From positions 3,195,001 through 3,259,000 of the forward strand of contig NC_092574.1 in assembly GCF_037975245.1 (NCBI RefSeq): DNA of 64,000 nucleotides. Reading direction: 5' to 3'. The stretch comes from Apostichopus japonicus. Taxonomy: Eukaryota > Echinodermata > Holothuroidea > Aspidochirotida > Stichopodidae. Position 1 is the first letter of the stretch. Each line of letters begins with the position of its first letter. The position numbers and the translations under genes were made by a program. Positions 12,467 to 26,802 of this stretch are shown here, in pieces. Under the pieces are notes generated by a model. It searched no databases, was not told the DNA's origin, and saw only the letters and a list, made by a program, of their open reading frames with translations.

Positions 12467-14710
12467 TACCGCACATTCGATTTATCGGTACCGCACATTC
12501 GATTTATCGGTACCGCACATTCGATTGATCGGTACCGCACATTCGATTGATCGGTACCGCACATTCGATTTATCGGCAACGCACATTCGATTGATCGGTA
12601 CCGCACATTCGATTGATCGATACCGCACATTCTGTTTATCGGTACCGCACATTCGATTTATCGGTAGCGCACATTCGATTGATCGGTACCGCACATTCGA
12701 TTTATCGGTACCGCACATTCGATTTATCGGTACCGCACATTCGATTGATCGGTACCGCACATTCGATTGATCGGTACCGCACATTCGATTTATCGGCAAC
12801 GCACATTCGTTTTATAGGTACCGCACATTCGATTGATCGATAAGACACATTCGATTTATCGGCACCGCACATACGATTTATCGGTACCACACATTCGATT
12901 GATCGGAACCGCACATTCGATTGATCGGTACCGCACATTCGATTGAGCGGTACCGCACGTTCCATTTATCGGCAACGCACATTCGATTTATAGGTACCGC
13001 ACATTCGATTGATCGGTACCGCACATTCGATTGATCGGTACCGCACATTCTATTTATCGGTACCACACATTCGATTTATCCTCACCGCAAATTCGCTTTA
13101 TCGGCACCGCACATTCGATTGATCGTTACCGCACATTCGATTCATCGGTACCGCACATTCGATTTATCGGCAACACACATTCGATTAATCGGTACCGCAC
13201 ATTCGATTGATCGGTACCGAACATTCGATTTATCGGTACCACACATTCGATTCAAAGGTACCGCACATTCGATTGATCGGTACCGCACATTCGATTGTTC
13301 GGTACCGCACAATCGATTTATCGGTTCCGCACTTTCGATTTATCGGTACCGCACATTCGATTTATCGGTACCGCAAATTCGATTGATCGGTACCGCATAT
13401 TCGATTGTTCGGTACCGCACAATCGATTGATCGGCACCGCACATTCGATTGATCGGTACCGCACATTAGATTTATATTCAACGCACATTCGATTAATCGG
13501 TACCGCACATTCGATTGATCGGTACCGCACATTCGATTGTTCGGTACCGCACATTCGAATTATCGGCAACGCACATTCGATTGATCGGTACCGCACATTC
13601 GATTGATCGATACCGCACATTCTGTTTATCGGTACCGCACATTCGATTTATCGGTACCGCACATTCGATTGATCGGTACCGCACATTCGATTTATCGGTA
13701 CCGCACATTCGATTTATCGGTACCGCACATTCGATTGATCGGTACCGCACATTCGATTGATCGGTACCGCACATTCGATTTATCGGCAACGCACATTCGA
13801 TTTATAGGTACCGCACATTCGATTCATCGATAAGGCACATTCGATTTATCGGTACCGCACATACGATTTATCGGTACCGCACATTCGATTGATCGGAACC
13901 GCACATTCGATTGATCGGTACCGCACATTCGATTGATCGGTACCGCACATTCCATTTATCGGTACCACAAATTCGATTAGTCCTCACCGCAAATTCGCTT
14001 TATCGGCACCGCACATTCGATTGATCGGTACCGCACATTCGATTTTTCGGTACCGCACATTCGATTTATCGGCAACGCACATTCGATTAATCGGTACCGC
14101 ACATTCGATTGATCGGTACCGCACATTCGATTGATCGGTACCGCACATTCGATTTATCGGTACCACACATTCGATTTATGGATACCGCACATTCGATTGA
14201 TCGGTACCGCACATTCGATTGTACGGTACCGCACAATCGATTTATCGGTTCCGCACTTTCGATTTATCGGCACCGCACATTCGATTGATCGATAAGGCAC
14301 ATTCGATTGATCGGTACCACACATTCGATTGTTCGGTACCGCACAATCGATTGATCGGTACCGCACATTCGATTGATCGGTACCGCACATTCTTTTTATC
14401 GGCAACGCACATTCGATTGATCGGTACCGCTCATTCGATTGATCGATACCTCACATTCTGTTTATCGGTACCGCACTTTCTATTTATCGGCACCGCACAT
14501 TCCATTTATCGGTACCACACTTTCGATTTATCGGTACCGCACATTCGATTTATCGGAACCGCACATTCGATTGATCGGTACCGCACATTCGATTGATCGG
14601 TACCGCACATTCGATTGATCGGCACCGCACATTCGATTGATCGGTACCGCACATTCGATTGATCCTCACCGCACATTCGATTTATCGGTACCGCACATTC
14701 GATTGATCGG
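12259..14710 (+). repeat. 251-monomer-spaced L block, copy 2
   Basis: Partner of 6737-9122. Private changes include GATAAGACAC (about 12840), GGTACCGAAC (about 13214) and TTATATTCAACGC (about 13472). It includes the doubled decamer at 12349-12810. Its right part is also the third copy of the block at the window start. Confidence 0.9.
12349..12810 (+). repeat. 10-monomer HOR (220 bp), two copies
   Basis: Copy of the doubled decamer at 6827-7288, including the same GGTAGC variant in the second unit. The doubling therefore came before the 251-monomer duplication. Confidence 0.86.
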
Positions 14711-15508
14711 TCCCGCACATTCGATTGATCGGTACGGCACATTCGATTGATCGGCACCACACATTCGATTGAACGGCACCGCACATTCCATTTATCGGAA
14801 CCGCACATACGATTTATCGGTACCGCACATTCGATTTATCGGAACCGCACATTCGATTGATCGGTACCGCACATTCGATTGATCGGTACCGCACATTCGA
14901 TTTATCGGTAACGCACATTCGATTGATCGGTACCGCACATTCGATTGATCGGTACCGCACATTCGATTTATCGGTACCGCACATTCTATTTATTGGTACC
15001 ACACATTCGATTGATCCTCACCGCAAATTCGATTTATCGGTACCGCACATTCGATTGATCGGTACCGCACATTCGATTGATCGGCACCGCACATTCGATT
15101 GATCGGTACCGCACATTCGATTGATCGTTACCGCACATTCGATTAATCGGTACCGCACATTCGATTTAACGGCAACGCACATTCGATTGATCGTTACCGC
15201 ACATTCGATTGATCGGTACCGCACATTCGATTGATCGGCACCCCACATTCGATTAATTGGTACCGCACATTAGATTTATCGGCAACGCACATTCGATTAA
15301 TCGGTACCGCACAATCGATTGATCGGTACCGCACCATCGATTGTTCGGTACCGCACATTCGAATTATCGGCAACGCACATTCGATTTATCGGTACCGCAC
15401 ATTCGATTGATCGATACCGCACATTCTGTTTATCGGTACCGCACATTCGATTTATCCGTACCGCACATTCCATTTATCGGTACCGCACATACGATTTATC
15501 GGTACCGC
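14519..15508 (+). repeat. 45-monomer tandem duplication, copy 1
   Basis: Directly adjacent to its partner at 15509-16432, offset 990 bp (45 monomers). Shared landmarks are GGTCCCGCAC, GGTACGGCAC, GATTGAACGG, GGTAACGCAC, TTATTGG and GGCACCCCAC in the same order. The exact adjacency of the two copies identifies this as a simple tandem duplication. Confidence 0.9.
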
Positions 15509-16432
15509 ACTTTCGATTTATCGGTACCGCACATTCGATTTATCGGAACCGCACATTCGATTGATCGGTACCGCACATTCGATTCATCGGTACCGCACAT
15601 TCGATTGATCGGCACCGCACATTCGATTGATCGGTACCGCACATTCGATTGATCCTCACCGCACATTCGATTTATCGGTACCGCACATTCGATTGATCGG
15701 TCCCGCACATTCGATTGATCGGTACGGCACATTCGATTGATCGGCACCTCACATTCGATTGAACGGCACCGCACATTCCATTTATCGGTACCGCACATAC
15801 GATTTATCGGTACCGCACATTCGATTTATAGGAACCGCACATTCGATTGATCGGTACCGCACATTCGATTGATCGGTACCGCACATTCGATTTATCGGTA
15901 ACGCACATTCGATTGATCGGTACCGCACATTCGATTGATCGGTACCGCACATTCGATTGATCGGTACCGCACATTCTATTTATTGGTACCACACATTCGA
16001 TTGATCCTCACCGCAAATTCGATTTATCGGTACCGCACATTCGATTGATCGGTACCGCACATTCGATTGATCGGCACCGCACATTCGATTGATCGGTACC
16101 GCACATTCGATTGATCGTTACCGCACATTCGATTAATCGGTACCGCACATTCGATTTAACGGCAACGCACATTCGATTGATCGTTACCGCACATTCGATT
16201 GATCGGCACCCCACATTCGATTAATCGGTACCGCACAATCGATTGATCGGTAACGCACCATCGATTGTTCGGTACCGCACATTCGAATTATCGGCAACGC
16301 ACATTCGATTTATCGGTACCGCACATTCGATTGATCGATACCGCACATTCTGTTTAGCGGTACCGCACATTCGATTTATCCGTACCGCACATTCCATTTA
16401 TCGGTACCGCACATACGATTTATCGGTACCGC
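15509..16432 (+). repeat. 45-monomer tandem duplication, copy 2
   Basis: Partner of 14519-15508, shorter by three monomers (66 bp). One monomer is missing before GGCACCCCAC and two are missing after it (about 16.21-16.24 kb). The losses are exact multiples of 22. Confidence 0.9.
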
Positions 16433-17439
16433 ACATTCGATTTATCGGTACCGCACATTCCATTTATCGGTACCGCACATTCGATTGATCGGTACCGCAC
16501 ATTCGATTGATCGGAACCGCACAATCGATTTATCGGCAACGCACATTCGATTGATCGGTACCGCACATTCGATTGATCGTCATCGCACATTCGATTGATC
16601 GTCACCGCACATTCGATTGATCGGTACCGCACATTCGATTGATCGGCACCGCACATTCGATTTATCGGCACCGCACATTCCATTTATCGGTACCACACAT
16701 ACGATTTATCGGTACCGCACATTCGATTTATAGGTACCGCACATTCGATTGATCGGTACCGCACATTCGATTTATCGGTACCGCACATTCGATTTATCGG
16801 TACCGCACATTCGATTGATCCTCACCGAAATTCTATTTATCGGCACCGCACATTCCATTTATCGGTACCGCACATACGATTTATCGGTACCGCACATTCG
16901 ATTTATCGGAACCGCACATTCGATTTATCGGCAACGCACATTCGATTGATCGGTACCGCACATTCGATTGATCGGTACCGCACATTCGATTTATCGGTAC
17001 CGCACATTCTATTTATCGGTACCACACATTCGATTGACCCTCACCGCAAATTCGATTTATCGGTACCGCACATTCGATTTATCGGTACCGCACATTCGAT
17101 TGATCCTCACCGCACATTCGATTTATCGGTACCGCACATTCGATTGATCGGTACCGCACATTCGATTGATCCTCACCGCACATTCGATTGATCGGTACCG
17201 CACATTCGATTGATCGGTACCGCACATTCGATTGATCGGTACCGCACATTCGATTGATCGGTACCGCACATTCGATTGAACGGCACCGCACATTCCATTT
17301 ATCGGTACCGCACATACGATTTATCGGTACCGCACATTCGATTTATCGGAACCGCACATTCGATTGATCGGTACCGCACATTCGATTATACGGTACCGCA
17401 CAATCGATTTATCGGTTCCGCACTTTCGATTTATCGGCA
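16433..17439 (+). repeat. R-type monomers matching 21.6-22.2 kb
   Basis: From about 16.77 kb rightward (to about 17.72 kb) the variant order matches about 21.59-22.48 kb. The offset is 4,817 bp, falling to 4,751 bp after a three-monomer difference. It carries GTCATC/GTCACC (about 16579-16605), the 21-bp monomer, and a GATTATACGG variant (about 17384). Confidence 0.78.
16821..16841 (+). repeat. 21-bp monomer, shared type, copy 1 of 7
   Basis: Opens CTCACCGAAATTC where a full-length monomer would read CTCACCGCAAATTC or similar. The register moves from 13 to 12. The same lesion in the same context recurs at six other sites, so it spread by duplication rather than by repeated mutation. Confidence 0.95.
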
Positions 17440-20400
17440 CCGCACATTCGATTGATCGATAAGGCACATTCGATTGATCGGTACCGCACATTCGATTGTT
17501 CGGTACCGCACAATCGATTGATCGGTACCGCACATTCGATTGATCGGTACCGCACATTCTATTTATCGGCAACGCCCATTCGATTGATCGGTACCGCTCA
17601 TTCGATTGATCGATACCTCACATTCTGTTTATCGGTACCGCACTTTCTATTTATCGGCACCGCACATTCCATTTATCGGTACCACACTTTCGATTTATCG
17701 GTACCGCACATTCGATTTATCGGAACCACACATTCGATTGATAGGTACCGCACATTCGATTGATCGGTACCGCACATTCGATTGATCGGCACCGCACATT
17801 CGATTGATCGGTACCGCACATTCGATTGATCCTCACGGCACATTCGATTTATCGGTACCGCACATTCGATTGATCGGTACCGCACATTCGATTGATCTGT
17901 ACCGCACATTCGATTGATCGGCACCGCACATTCGATTGATCGTTACCGCACATTCGATTAATCGGTACCGCACATTCGATTTAACGGCAACGCACATTCG
18001 ATTGATCGTTAGCGCACATTCGATTGATCGGTACCGCACATTCGATTGATCGGCAACCCACATTCGATTAATCGGTACCGCACATTAGATTTATCGGCAA
18101 CGCACATTCGATTAATCGGTACCGCACATTCGATTGATCGGTACCGCACCATCGATTGTTCGGTACCGCACATTCGAATTATCGGCAACGCACATTCGAT
18201 TGATCGGTACCGCACATTCGATTGATCGATACCGCACATTCGATTGATCGGTACCGCACATTCGATTGATCGTCATCGCACATTCGATTGATCGTCACCG
18301 CACATTCGATTGATCGGTACCGCACATTCGATTGATCGGTACCGCACATTCGATTGATCGGCACCGCACATTCGATTGATCGGTACCGCACATTCGATTG
18401 ATCGATACCTCACATTCTGTTTATCGGTACCGCACATTCGATTGATCGGCACCGCATATTCCATTTATTGGTACCGCACATACGATTTATCGGTACCGCA
18501 CATTCGATTTATCGGCACCGCATATTCCATTTATCGGTACCGCACATACGATTTATCGGTACCGCACATTCGATTTATCGGCACCGCACATTCGATTGAT
18601 CGATATGGCACATTCGATTGATCGGTACCGCACATTCGATTGTTCGGTACCGCACAATCGATTGATCGGCACCGCAAATTCGATTGATCGTTACCGCACA
18701 TTCGATTAAACGGTACCGTACATTAGATTTATCGGCAACGCACATTCGATTAATCGGTACCGCACATTCGATTTATCGGCAACGCACATTCGATTTATAG
18801 GTACCGCACATTCGATTGATCGATAAGGCACATTCGATTTATCGGTACCGCACATTCGATTTATCGGTACCGCACATTCGATTGATCGGAACCGCACATT
18901 CGATTTATCGGTACCGCATATTCGATTGATCGGTACCGCAAATTCGATTGATCGGTACCGCACATTCGATTGATCGGCACCGCACATTCGATTTATCGGT
19001 ACCGCACATTCGATTTATCGGTAGCGCACATTCGATTGATCGGTACCGCACATTCGATTTATCGGCAACGCACATTCGATTGATCGGTACCGCACATTCG
19101 ATTGATCGATACCTCACGTTCTGTTTATCCGTACCGCACTTTCTATTTATCGGTACCGCACATTCCATTTATCGGTACCGCACATACGATTTATCGGTAC
19201 CGCACATTCGATTTATCGGTACCGCACATTCGATTGATCGGTACCGCACATTCGATTGATCGGTACCGCACATTCGATTGATCGGCACCGCACATTCGAT
19301 TGATCGGTACCGCACATTCGATTGATCCTCACCGCACATTCGATTTATCGGTACCGTATATTCGATTGATCGGTACCGCACATTCGATTGATCGGTACCG
19401 CACATTCGATTGATCGGCAACGCACATTCGATTGATCGGTACCGCACATTCGATTGTTCGGTACCGCACATTCGAATTATCGGCAACGCACATTCGATTG
19501 ATCGGTACCGCACATTCGATTGATCGGTACCGCATATTCGATTGTTCGGTACCGCACAATCGATTTATCGGTTCCGCACTTTCGATTTATCGGTACCGCA
19601 CATTCGATTTATCGGTACCGCACATTCGATTGATCGGTACCGCACATTCGAATTATCGGCAACGCACATTCGATTTATAGGTATCGCACATTCGATTGAT
19701 CGATAAGGCACAATCGATTTATCGGTACCGCACATACGATTTATCGGTACCGCACATTCGATTGATCGGAACCGCACATTCGATTGATCGGTACCGCACG
19801 TTCGATTGATCGGTACCGCACATTCCATTTATCGGTACCACAAATTCGATTAGTCCTCACCGCAAATTCGCTTTATCGGCACCGCACATTCGATTAATCG
19901 GTACCGCACATTCGATTTATCGGTACCGCACATTCGATTTATCGGCAACGCACATTCGATTGATCGGTACCGCACATTCGATTGATCGGTACCGCACATT
20001 CTATTTATCGGTACCACACATTCGATTGATCCTCACCGCAAATTAGCTTTATCGGCACCGCACATTCGATTGATCGTTACCGCACATTCGATTCATCGGT
20101 ACCGCACATTCGATTTATCGGCAACGCACATTCGATTAATCGGTACCGCACATTCGATTGATCGGTACCGCACATTCGATTGATCGGTACCGCACATTCG
20201 ATTTATCGGTACCACACATTCGATTTATCGGTACCGCACATTCGATTGATCGGTACCGCACATTCGATTTATCGGTTCCGCACTTTCGATTTATCGTTAC
20301 CGCACATTCGATTTATCGGTACCGCACATTCGATTGATCGGTACCGCATATTCGATTGTTCGGTACCGCACAATCGATTGATCGGCACCGCACATTCGAT

Positions 20401-21637
20401 TGATCGGTACCGCACATTAGATTTATCGGCAACGCACATTCGATTAATCGGTACCGCACATTCGATTGATCGGTACCGCACATTCGATTGTTCGGTACCG
20501 CACATTCGAATTATCGGCAACGCACATTCGATTTATCGGTACCGCACATTCGATTGATCGGTACCGCACATTCGATTTATCGGTACCGCACATTCGATTC
20601 ATCGGTACCGCACATTCGATTGATCGGTACCGCACATTCGATTGTTCGGTACCGCACAATCGATTTATCGGTTCCGCACTTTCGATTTATCGGTACCGCA
20701 CATTCGATTGATCGTCAACGCACATTCGATTGATCGGTACCGCATATTCGATTGTTCGGTACCGCACAATCGATTGATCGGCACCGCACATTCGATTGAT
20801 CGGTACCGCATATTAGATTTATCGGCAACGCACAATCGATTAATCGGTACCGCACATTCGATTGATCGGCAATGCACATTCGATTGATCGGTACCGCACA
20901 TTAGATTTATCGGCAACGCACATTCGATTAATCGGTACCGCACATTCGATTGATCGGTACCGCACATTCGATTGTTCGGTACCGCACATTCGAATTATCG
21001 GCAACGCACATTCGATTGATCGGTACCGCACATTCGATTGATCGATACCGCACATTCTGTTTATCGGTACCGCACATTCGATTTATCGGTACCGCACATT
21101 CGATTGATCGTTACCGCACATTCGATTCATCGGTACCGCACATTCGATTTATCGGCAACGCACATTCGATTAATCGGTACCGCACATTCGATTGATCGGT
21201 ACCGCACCATCGATTGTTCGGTACCGCACATTCGAATTATCGGCAACGCACATTCGATTTATCGGTACCGCACATTCGATTGATCGATACCGCACATTCT
21301 GTTTATCGGTACCGCACATTCGATTTATCCGTACCGCACATTCCATTTATCGGTACCGCACATACGATTTATCGGTACCGCACATTCCATTTATCGGTAC
21401 CGCACATTCCATTTATCGGTACCGCACATTCGATTGATCGGTACCGCACATTCGATTGATCGGAACCGCACATTCGATTTATCGTCACCGCACATTCGAT
21501 TGATCGGTACCGCACATTCGATTGATCGATACCTCACATTCTGTTTATCGGTACCGCACATTCGATTTATCGGCACCGCACATTCCATTTATCGGTACCA
21601 CACATTCGATTTATCGGTACCGCACATTCGATTGATC

Positions 21638-21658
21638 CTCACCGAAATTCTATTTATC
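21638..21658 (+). repeat. 21-bp monomer, shared type, copy 2 of 7
   Basis: The CTCACCGAAATTC form; register 12 to 11. It lies in the 131-bp stretch that is absent from the corresponding places at about 54.97, 59.21 and 60.49 kb. Confidence 0.95.
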
Positions 21659-22164
21659 GGCACCGCACATTCCATTTATCGGTACCGCACATACGATTTA
21701 TCGGTACCGCACATTCGATTTATCGGAACCGCACATTCGATTTATCGGCAACGCACATTCGATTGATCGGTACCGCACATTCGATTGATCGGTACCGCAC
21801 ATTCGATTTATCGGTACCGGACATTCTATTTATCGGTACCACACATTCGATTGATCCTCACCGCAAATTCGATTTATCGGTACCGCACATTCGATTGATC
21901 GGTACCGCACATTCGATTGATCCTCACCGCACATTCGATTTATCGGTACCGCACATTCGATTGATCGGTACCGCACATTCGATTGATCGGTACCGCACAT
22001 TCGATTGATCGGCACCGCACATTCAATTGAACGGCACCGCACATTCCATTTATCGGTACCGCACATACGATTTATCGGTACCTCACATTCGATTTATCGG
22101 AACCGCACATTCGATTGATCGGTACCGCACATTCGATTGTACGGTACCGCACAATCGATTTATC

Positions 22165-22170
22165 GGATCC
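22165..22170 (+). other. GGATCC variant of the palindromic core (BamHI-type site), 1 of 4
   Basis: GGTACC has become GGATCC, followed by CACTTTCGACTTATC. The same marker monomer is at 55405, 59651 and 60927. These spacings (33,240, 4,246 and 1,276 bp) equal the block offsets and confirm them independently. Confidence 0.92.
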
Positions 22171-23284
22171 GCACTTTCGACTTATCGGCACCGCACATTC
22201 GATTGATCGATAAGGCACATTCGATTGATCGGTACCGCACATTCGATTGTTCGGTACCGCACAATCGATTGATCGGTACCGCACATTCGATTGATCGGTA
22301 CCGCACATTCTGTTTATCGGCAACGCACATTCGATTGATCGGTACCGCTCATTCGATTGATCGATACCTCACATTCTGTTTATCGGTACCGCACTTTCTA
22401 TTTATCGGCACCGCACATTCCATTTATCGGTACCACACTTTCGATTTATCGGTACCACACATTCGATTTATCGGAACCGCACATTCGATTGATCGGTACC
22501 GCACATTCGATTGATCGGTACCGCACATTCGATTGATCGGCACCGCACATTCGATTGATCGGTACCGCACATTCGATTGATCCTCACCGCACATTCGATT
22601 TATCGGTACCGCACATTCGATTGATCGGTACCGCACATTCGATTGATCGGTACCGCACATTCGATTGATCGGCACCACACATTCGATTGAACGGCACCGC
22701 ACATTCCATATATCGGCAACGCACATACGATTTATCGGTACCGCACATTCGATTTATCGGAACCGCACATTCGATTGATCGGTACCGCACATTCGATTGA
22801 TCGGTACCGCACATTCGATTTATCGGCAACGCACATTCGATTGATCGGTACCGCACATTCGATTTATCGGTACCGCACATTCTATTTATCGGTACCACAC
22901 ATTCGATTGATCCTCACCGCAAATTCGATTTATCGGTACCGCACATTCGATTGATCGGTACCGCACATTCGATTGATCGGCACCGCACATTCGATTGATC
23001 GGTACCGCACATTCGATTGATCGTTACCGCACATTCGATTGATCGGTACCGCACATTCGATTTAACGGCAACACACATTCGATTGATCGTTACCGCACAT
23101 TCGATTGATCGGTACCGCACATTCGATTGATCGGCAACCAACATTCGATTAATCGGTACCGCACATTAGATTTATCGGCAACGCACATTCGATTAATCGG
23201 TACCGCACATTCGATTGATCGGTACCGCACCATCGATTGTTCGGTACCGCACATTCGAATTATCGGCAACGCACATTCGATTGA

Positions 23285-23533
23285 TCGGTACCGCACATTC
23301 GATTGATCGATACCGCACATTCGATTGATCGGTACCGCACATTCGATTGATCGTCATCGCACATTCGATTGATCGTCACCGCACATTCGATTGATCAGTA
23401 CCGCACATTCGATTGATCGATACCGCACATTCGATTGATCGGTACCGCACATTCGATTGATCGTCATCGCACATTCGATTGATCGTCACCGCACATTCGA
23501 TTGATCGGTACCGCACATTCGATTGATCGATAC
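23285..23533 (+). repeat. 5-monomer HOR (110 bp), two copies
   Basis: GGTACC, GTCATC, GTCACC, a GGTACC or AGTACC monomer and GATACC run twice in order; GTCATC lies at about 23353 and 23463. The first unit has the rare ATCAGTACC. The same doubling is at about 60005-60253 and 62003-62251, but the related site at about 25.37 kb has a single unit. Confidence 0.85.
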
Positions 23534-23638
23534 CTCACATTCTGTTTATCGGTACCGCACATTCCATTTATCGGCACCGCACATTCCATTTATCGGTACC
23601 GCACATTCGATTTATCGGTACCGCACATTCGATTGATC

Positions 23639-23659
23639 CTCACCGAAATTCTATTTATC
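23639..23659 (+). repeat. 21-bp monomer, shared type, copy 3 of 7
   Basis: The CTCACCGAAATTC form; register 11 to 10. Its collinear partner is the monomer at 62357. Confidence 0.95.
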
Positions 23660-24014
23660 GGCACCGCACATTCCATTTATCGGTACCGCACATACGATTT
23701 ATCGGTACCGCACATTCGATTTATCGGAACCGCACATTCGATTGATCGGTACCGCACATTCGATTGATCGGTACCGCACATTCGATTTATCGGTACCGCA
23801 CATTCGATTAATCGGTACCGCACATTCGATTTATCGGCAACGCACATTCGATTGATCGGTACCGCACATTCGATTGTTCGGTACCGCACATTCGATTGAT
23901 CGGCACCGCAAATTCGATTGATCGGTACCGCACATTCGATTTATCGGTACCGCACATTCGATTTATAGGTACCGCACATTCGATTGATCGGTACCGCACA
24001 TTCGATTGATCGGA

Positions 24015-24395
24015 ACCGCACATTCTATTTATCGGCAACGCACATTCGATTTATAGGTACCGCACATTCGATTGATCGATAAGGCACATTCGATTGATCG
24101 GTACCGCACATTCGATTGATCGGTACCGCACATTCGATTGATCGGCACCGCACATTCTATTGATCGTTACCGCACATTCGATTGATCGTCATCGCACATT
24201 CGATTGATCGTCACCGCACATTCGATTGATCGGTACCGCACATTTGATTGATCGGCACCGCACATTCGATTGATCGGTACCGCACATTCGATTGATCGAT
24301 ACCTCACATTCTGTTTATCGGTACCGCACATTCGATTGATCGGCACCGCATATTCCATTTATTGGTACCGCACATACGATTTATCGGTACCGCAC
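24015..24395 (+). repeat. R-type segment repeated at 25.8 kb
   Basis: Matches about 25774-26154 at an offset of 1,759 bp (80 monomers less the 1 bp of the 21-bp monomer between). Landmarks are GATAAGG, GTCATC/GTCACC, GATACCTCAC-CTGTTT and GCATATTCC-TTTATTGG. Single differences include CATTTGATT at about 24243, a C-to-T change at a CpG. Confidence 0.8.
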
Positions 24396-24979
24396 ATTCG
24401 ATTGATCGATATGGCACATTCGATTGATCGGCACCGCAAATTCGATTTATCGGCAACGCACATTCGATTAATCGGTACCGCACATTCGATTTATCGGCAC
24501 CGCACATTCGATTTATAGGTACCGCACATTCGATTGATCGATAAGGCACATTCGATTTATCGGTACCGCACATTCGATTTATCGGTACCGCACATTCGAT
24601 TGATCCTCACCGCACATTCGATTTATCGGTACCGCATATTCGATTGATCGGTACCGCAAATTCGATTTATCGGTACCGCACATTCGATTGATCGGTACCG
24701 CACATTCGATTGATCGGTACCGCACATTCGATTGATCGGCACCGCACATTCGATTGAACGGCACCGCACATTCCATATATCGGTAACGCACATACGATTT
24801 ATCGGTACCGCACATTCGATTTATCGGAACCGCACATTCGATTGATCGGTACCGCACATTCGATTGATCGGTACCGCACATTCGATTTATCGGTACCGCA
24901 CATTCTATTTATCGGTACCACACATTCGATTGATCCTCACCGCAAATTCGATTTATCGGTACCGCACATTCGATTGATC

Positions 24980-25726
24980 GGTACCGCACATTCGATTGAT
25001 CGGCACCGCACATTCGATTGATCGGTACCGCACATTCGATTGATCGTTACCGCACATTCGATTAATCGGTACCGCACATTCGATTTAACGGCAACGCACA
25101 TTCGATTGATCGTTACCGCACATTCGATTGATCGGTACCGCACATTCGATTGATCGGCAACCAACATTCGATTAATCGGTACCGCACATTAGATTTATCG
25201 GCAACGCACATTCTATTAATCGGTACCGCACATTCGATTGATCGGTACCGCACCATCGATTGTTCGGTACCGCACATTCGAATTATCGGCAACGCACATT
25301 CGATTGATCGGTACCGCACATTCGATTGATCGATACCGCACATTCGATTGATCGGTACCGCACATTCGATTGATCGTCATCGCACATTCGATTGATCGTC
25401 ACCGCACATTCGATTGATCGGTACCGCACATTCGATTGATCGATACCTCACATTCTGTTTATCGGTACCGCACATTCCATTTATCGGCACCGCACATTCC
25501 ATTTATCGGTACCACACATACGATTTATCGGTATCGCACATTCGATTTATATGTACCGCACATTCGATTGATCGGTACCGCACATTCGATTTATCGGTAC
25601 CGCACATTCGATTTATCGGTACCGCACATTCGATTGATCCTCACCGAAATTCTATTTATCGGCACCGCACATTCCATTTATCGGTACCGCACATACGATT
25701 TATCGGTACCGCACATTCGATTTATA
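24980..25726 (+). repeat. 88-monomer-spaced R segment, copy 1
   Basis: Matches about 26915-27661 at an offset of 1,935 bp (88 monomers less 1 bp). It includes GATTTAACGG, GGCAACCAAC, GCACCATCGATTG, the GTCATC/GTCACC pair, GGTATCGCAC with TTATATGTACC, and the 21-bp monomer. A third copy is at about 34.5-35.3 kb. Confidence 0.85.
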
Positions 25727-26802
25727 GGTACCGCACATTCGATTGATCGGTACCGCACATTCGATTGATCGGTACCGCACATTCTATTTATCGGCAACGC
25801 ACATTCGATTTATAGGTACCGCACATTCGATTGATCGATAAGGCACATTCGATTGATCTGTACCGCACATTCGATTGATCGGTACCGCACATTCGATTGA
25901 TCGGCACCGCACATTCTATTGATCGTTACCGCACATTCGATTGATCGTCATCGCACATTCGATTGATCGTCACCGCACATTCGATTGATCGGTACCGCAC
26001 ATTCGATTGATCGGCACCGCACATTCGATTGATCGGTACCGCACATTCGATTGATCGATACCTCACATTCTGTTTATCGGTACCGCACATTCGATTGATC
26101 GGCACCGCATATTCCATTTATTGGTACCGCACATACGATTTATCGGTACCGCACATTCGATTTATCGGCACCGCACATTCGATTTATCGGCACCGCACAT
26201 TCGATTAATCGATATGGCACATTCGATTGATCGGTACGGCACATTCGATTGATCGATACCTCACATTCTGTTTATCGGTACCGCACATTCGATTGATCGG
26301 CACCGCATATTCCATTTATTGGTACCGCACATACGATTTATCGGTACCGCACATACGATTTATCGGTACCGCACATTCGATTTATCGGCACCGCACATTC
26401 GATTGATCGATATGGCACATTCGATTGATCGGTACCGCACATTCGATTGTTCGGTACCGCACAATCGATTGATCGGCACCGCAAATTCGATTGATCGTTA
26501 CCGCACATTCGATTAAACGGTACCGTACATTAGATTTATCGGTAACGCACATTCGATTTATCGGTACCGCACATTCGATTGATCCTCACCGCACATTCGA
26601 TTTATCGGTACCGCATATTCGATTGATCGGTACCGCAAATTCGATTGATCGGTACCGCACATTCGATTGATCGGCACCGCACATTCGATTTATCGGTACC
26701 GCACATTCGATTGATCGATACCTCACATTCTGTTTATCGGTACCGCACATTCGATTGATCGGCACCGCATATTCCATTTATCGGTACCGCACATTCGATT
26801 GA
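25195..26802 (+). repeat. R-type monomers between two 88-monomer copies
   Basis: The left end completes the 88-monomer copy and 25774-26154 is the second copy of 24015-24395. At 26.05-26.8 kb a run of GATACCTCAC, CTGTTT and then GCATATTCC recurs three times (about 26.06, 26.25 and 26.72 kb), so the segment is itself built of short duplications. All monomers are in register except the 21-bp one at 25640. Confidence 0.75.
25640..25660 (+). repeat. 21-bp monomer, shared type, copy 4 of 7
   Basis: The CTCACCGAAATTC form; register 10 to 9. Confidence 0.95.

Larger units (their letters stand above)
17440..25194 (+). repeat. 7.75-kb superblock, copy 1
   Basis: Collinear with 50744-64000. The offset steps along the block are 33,304, then +1 (23-bp monomer), +66 (three monomers), -131 (six monomers, one of them the 21-bp type), +4,246 and +1,276 (two tandem duplications in copy 2), -44, +22 and +66, ending at 38,806. 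The match still holds at the last base of the window (25194 against 64000). The first part, to 21111, is also a copy of the R block at 9.0 kb. Confidence 0.88.
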
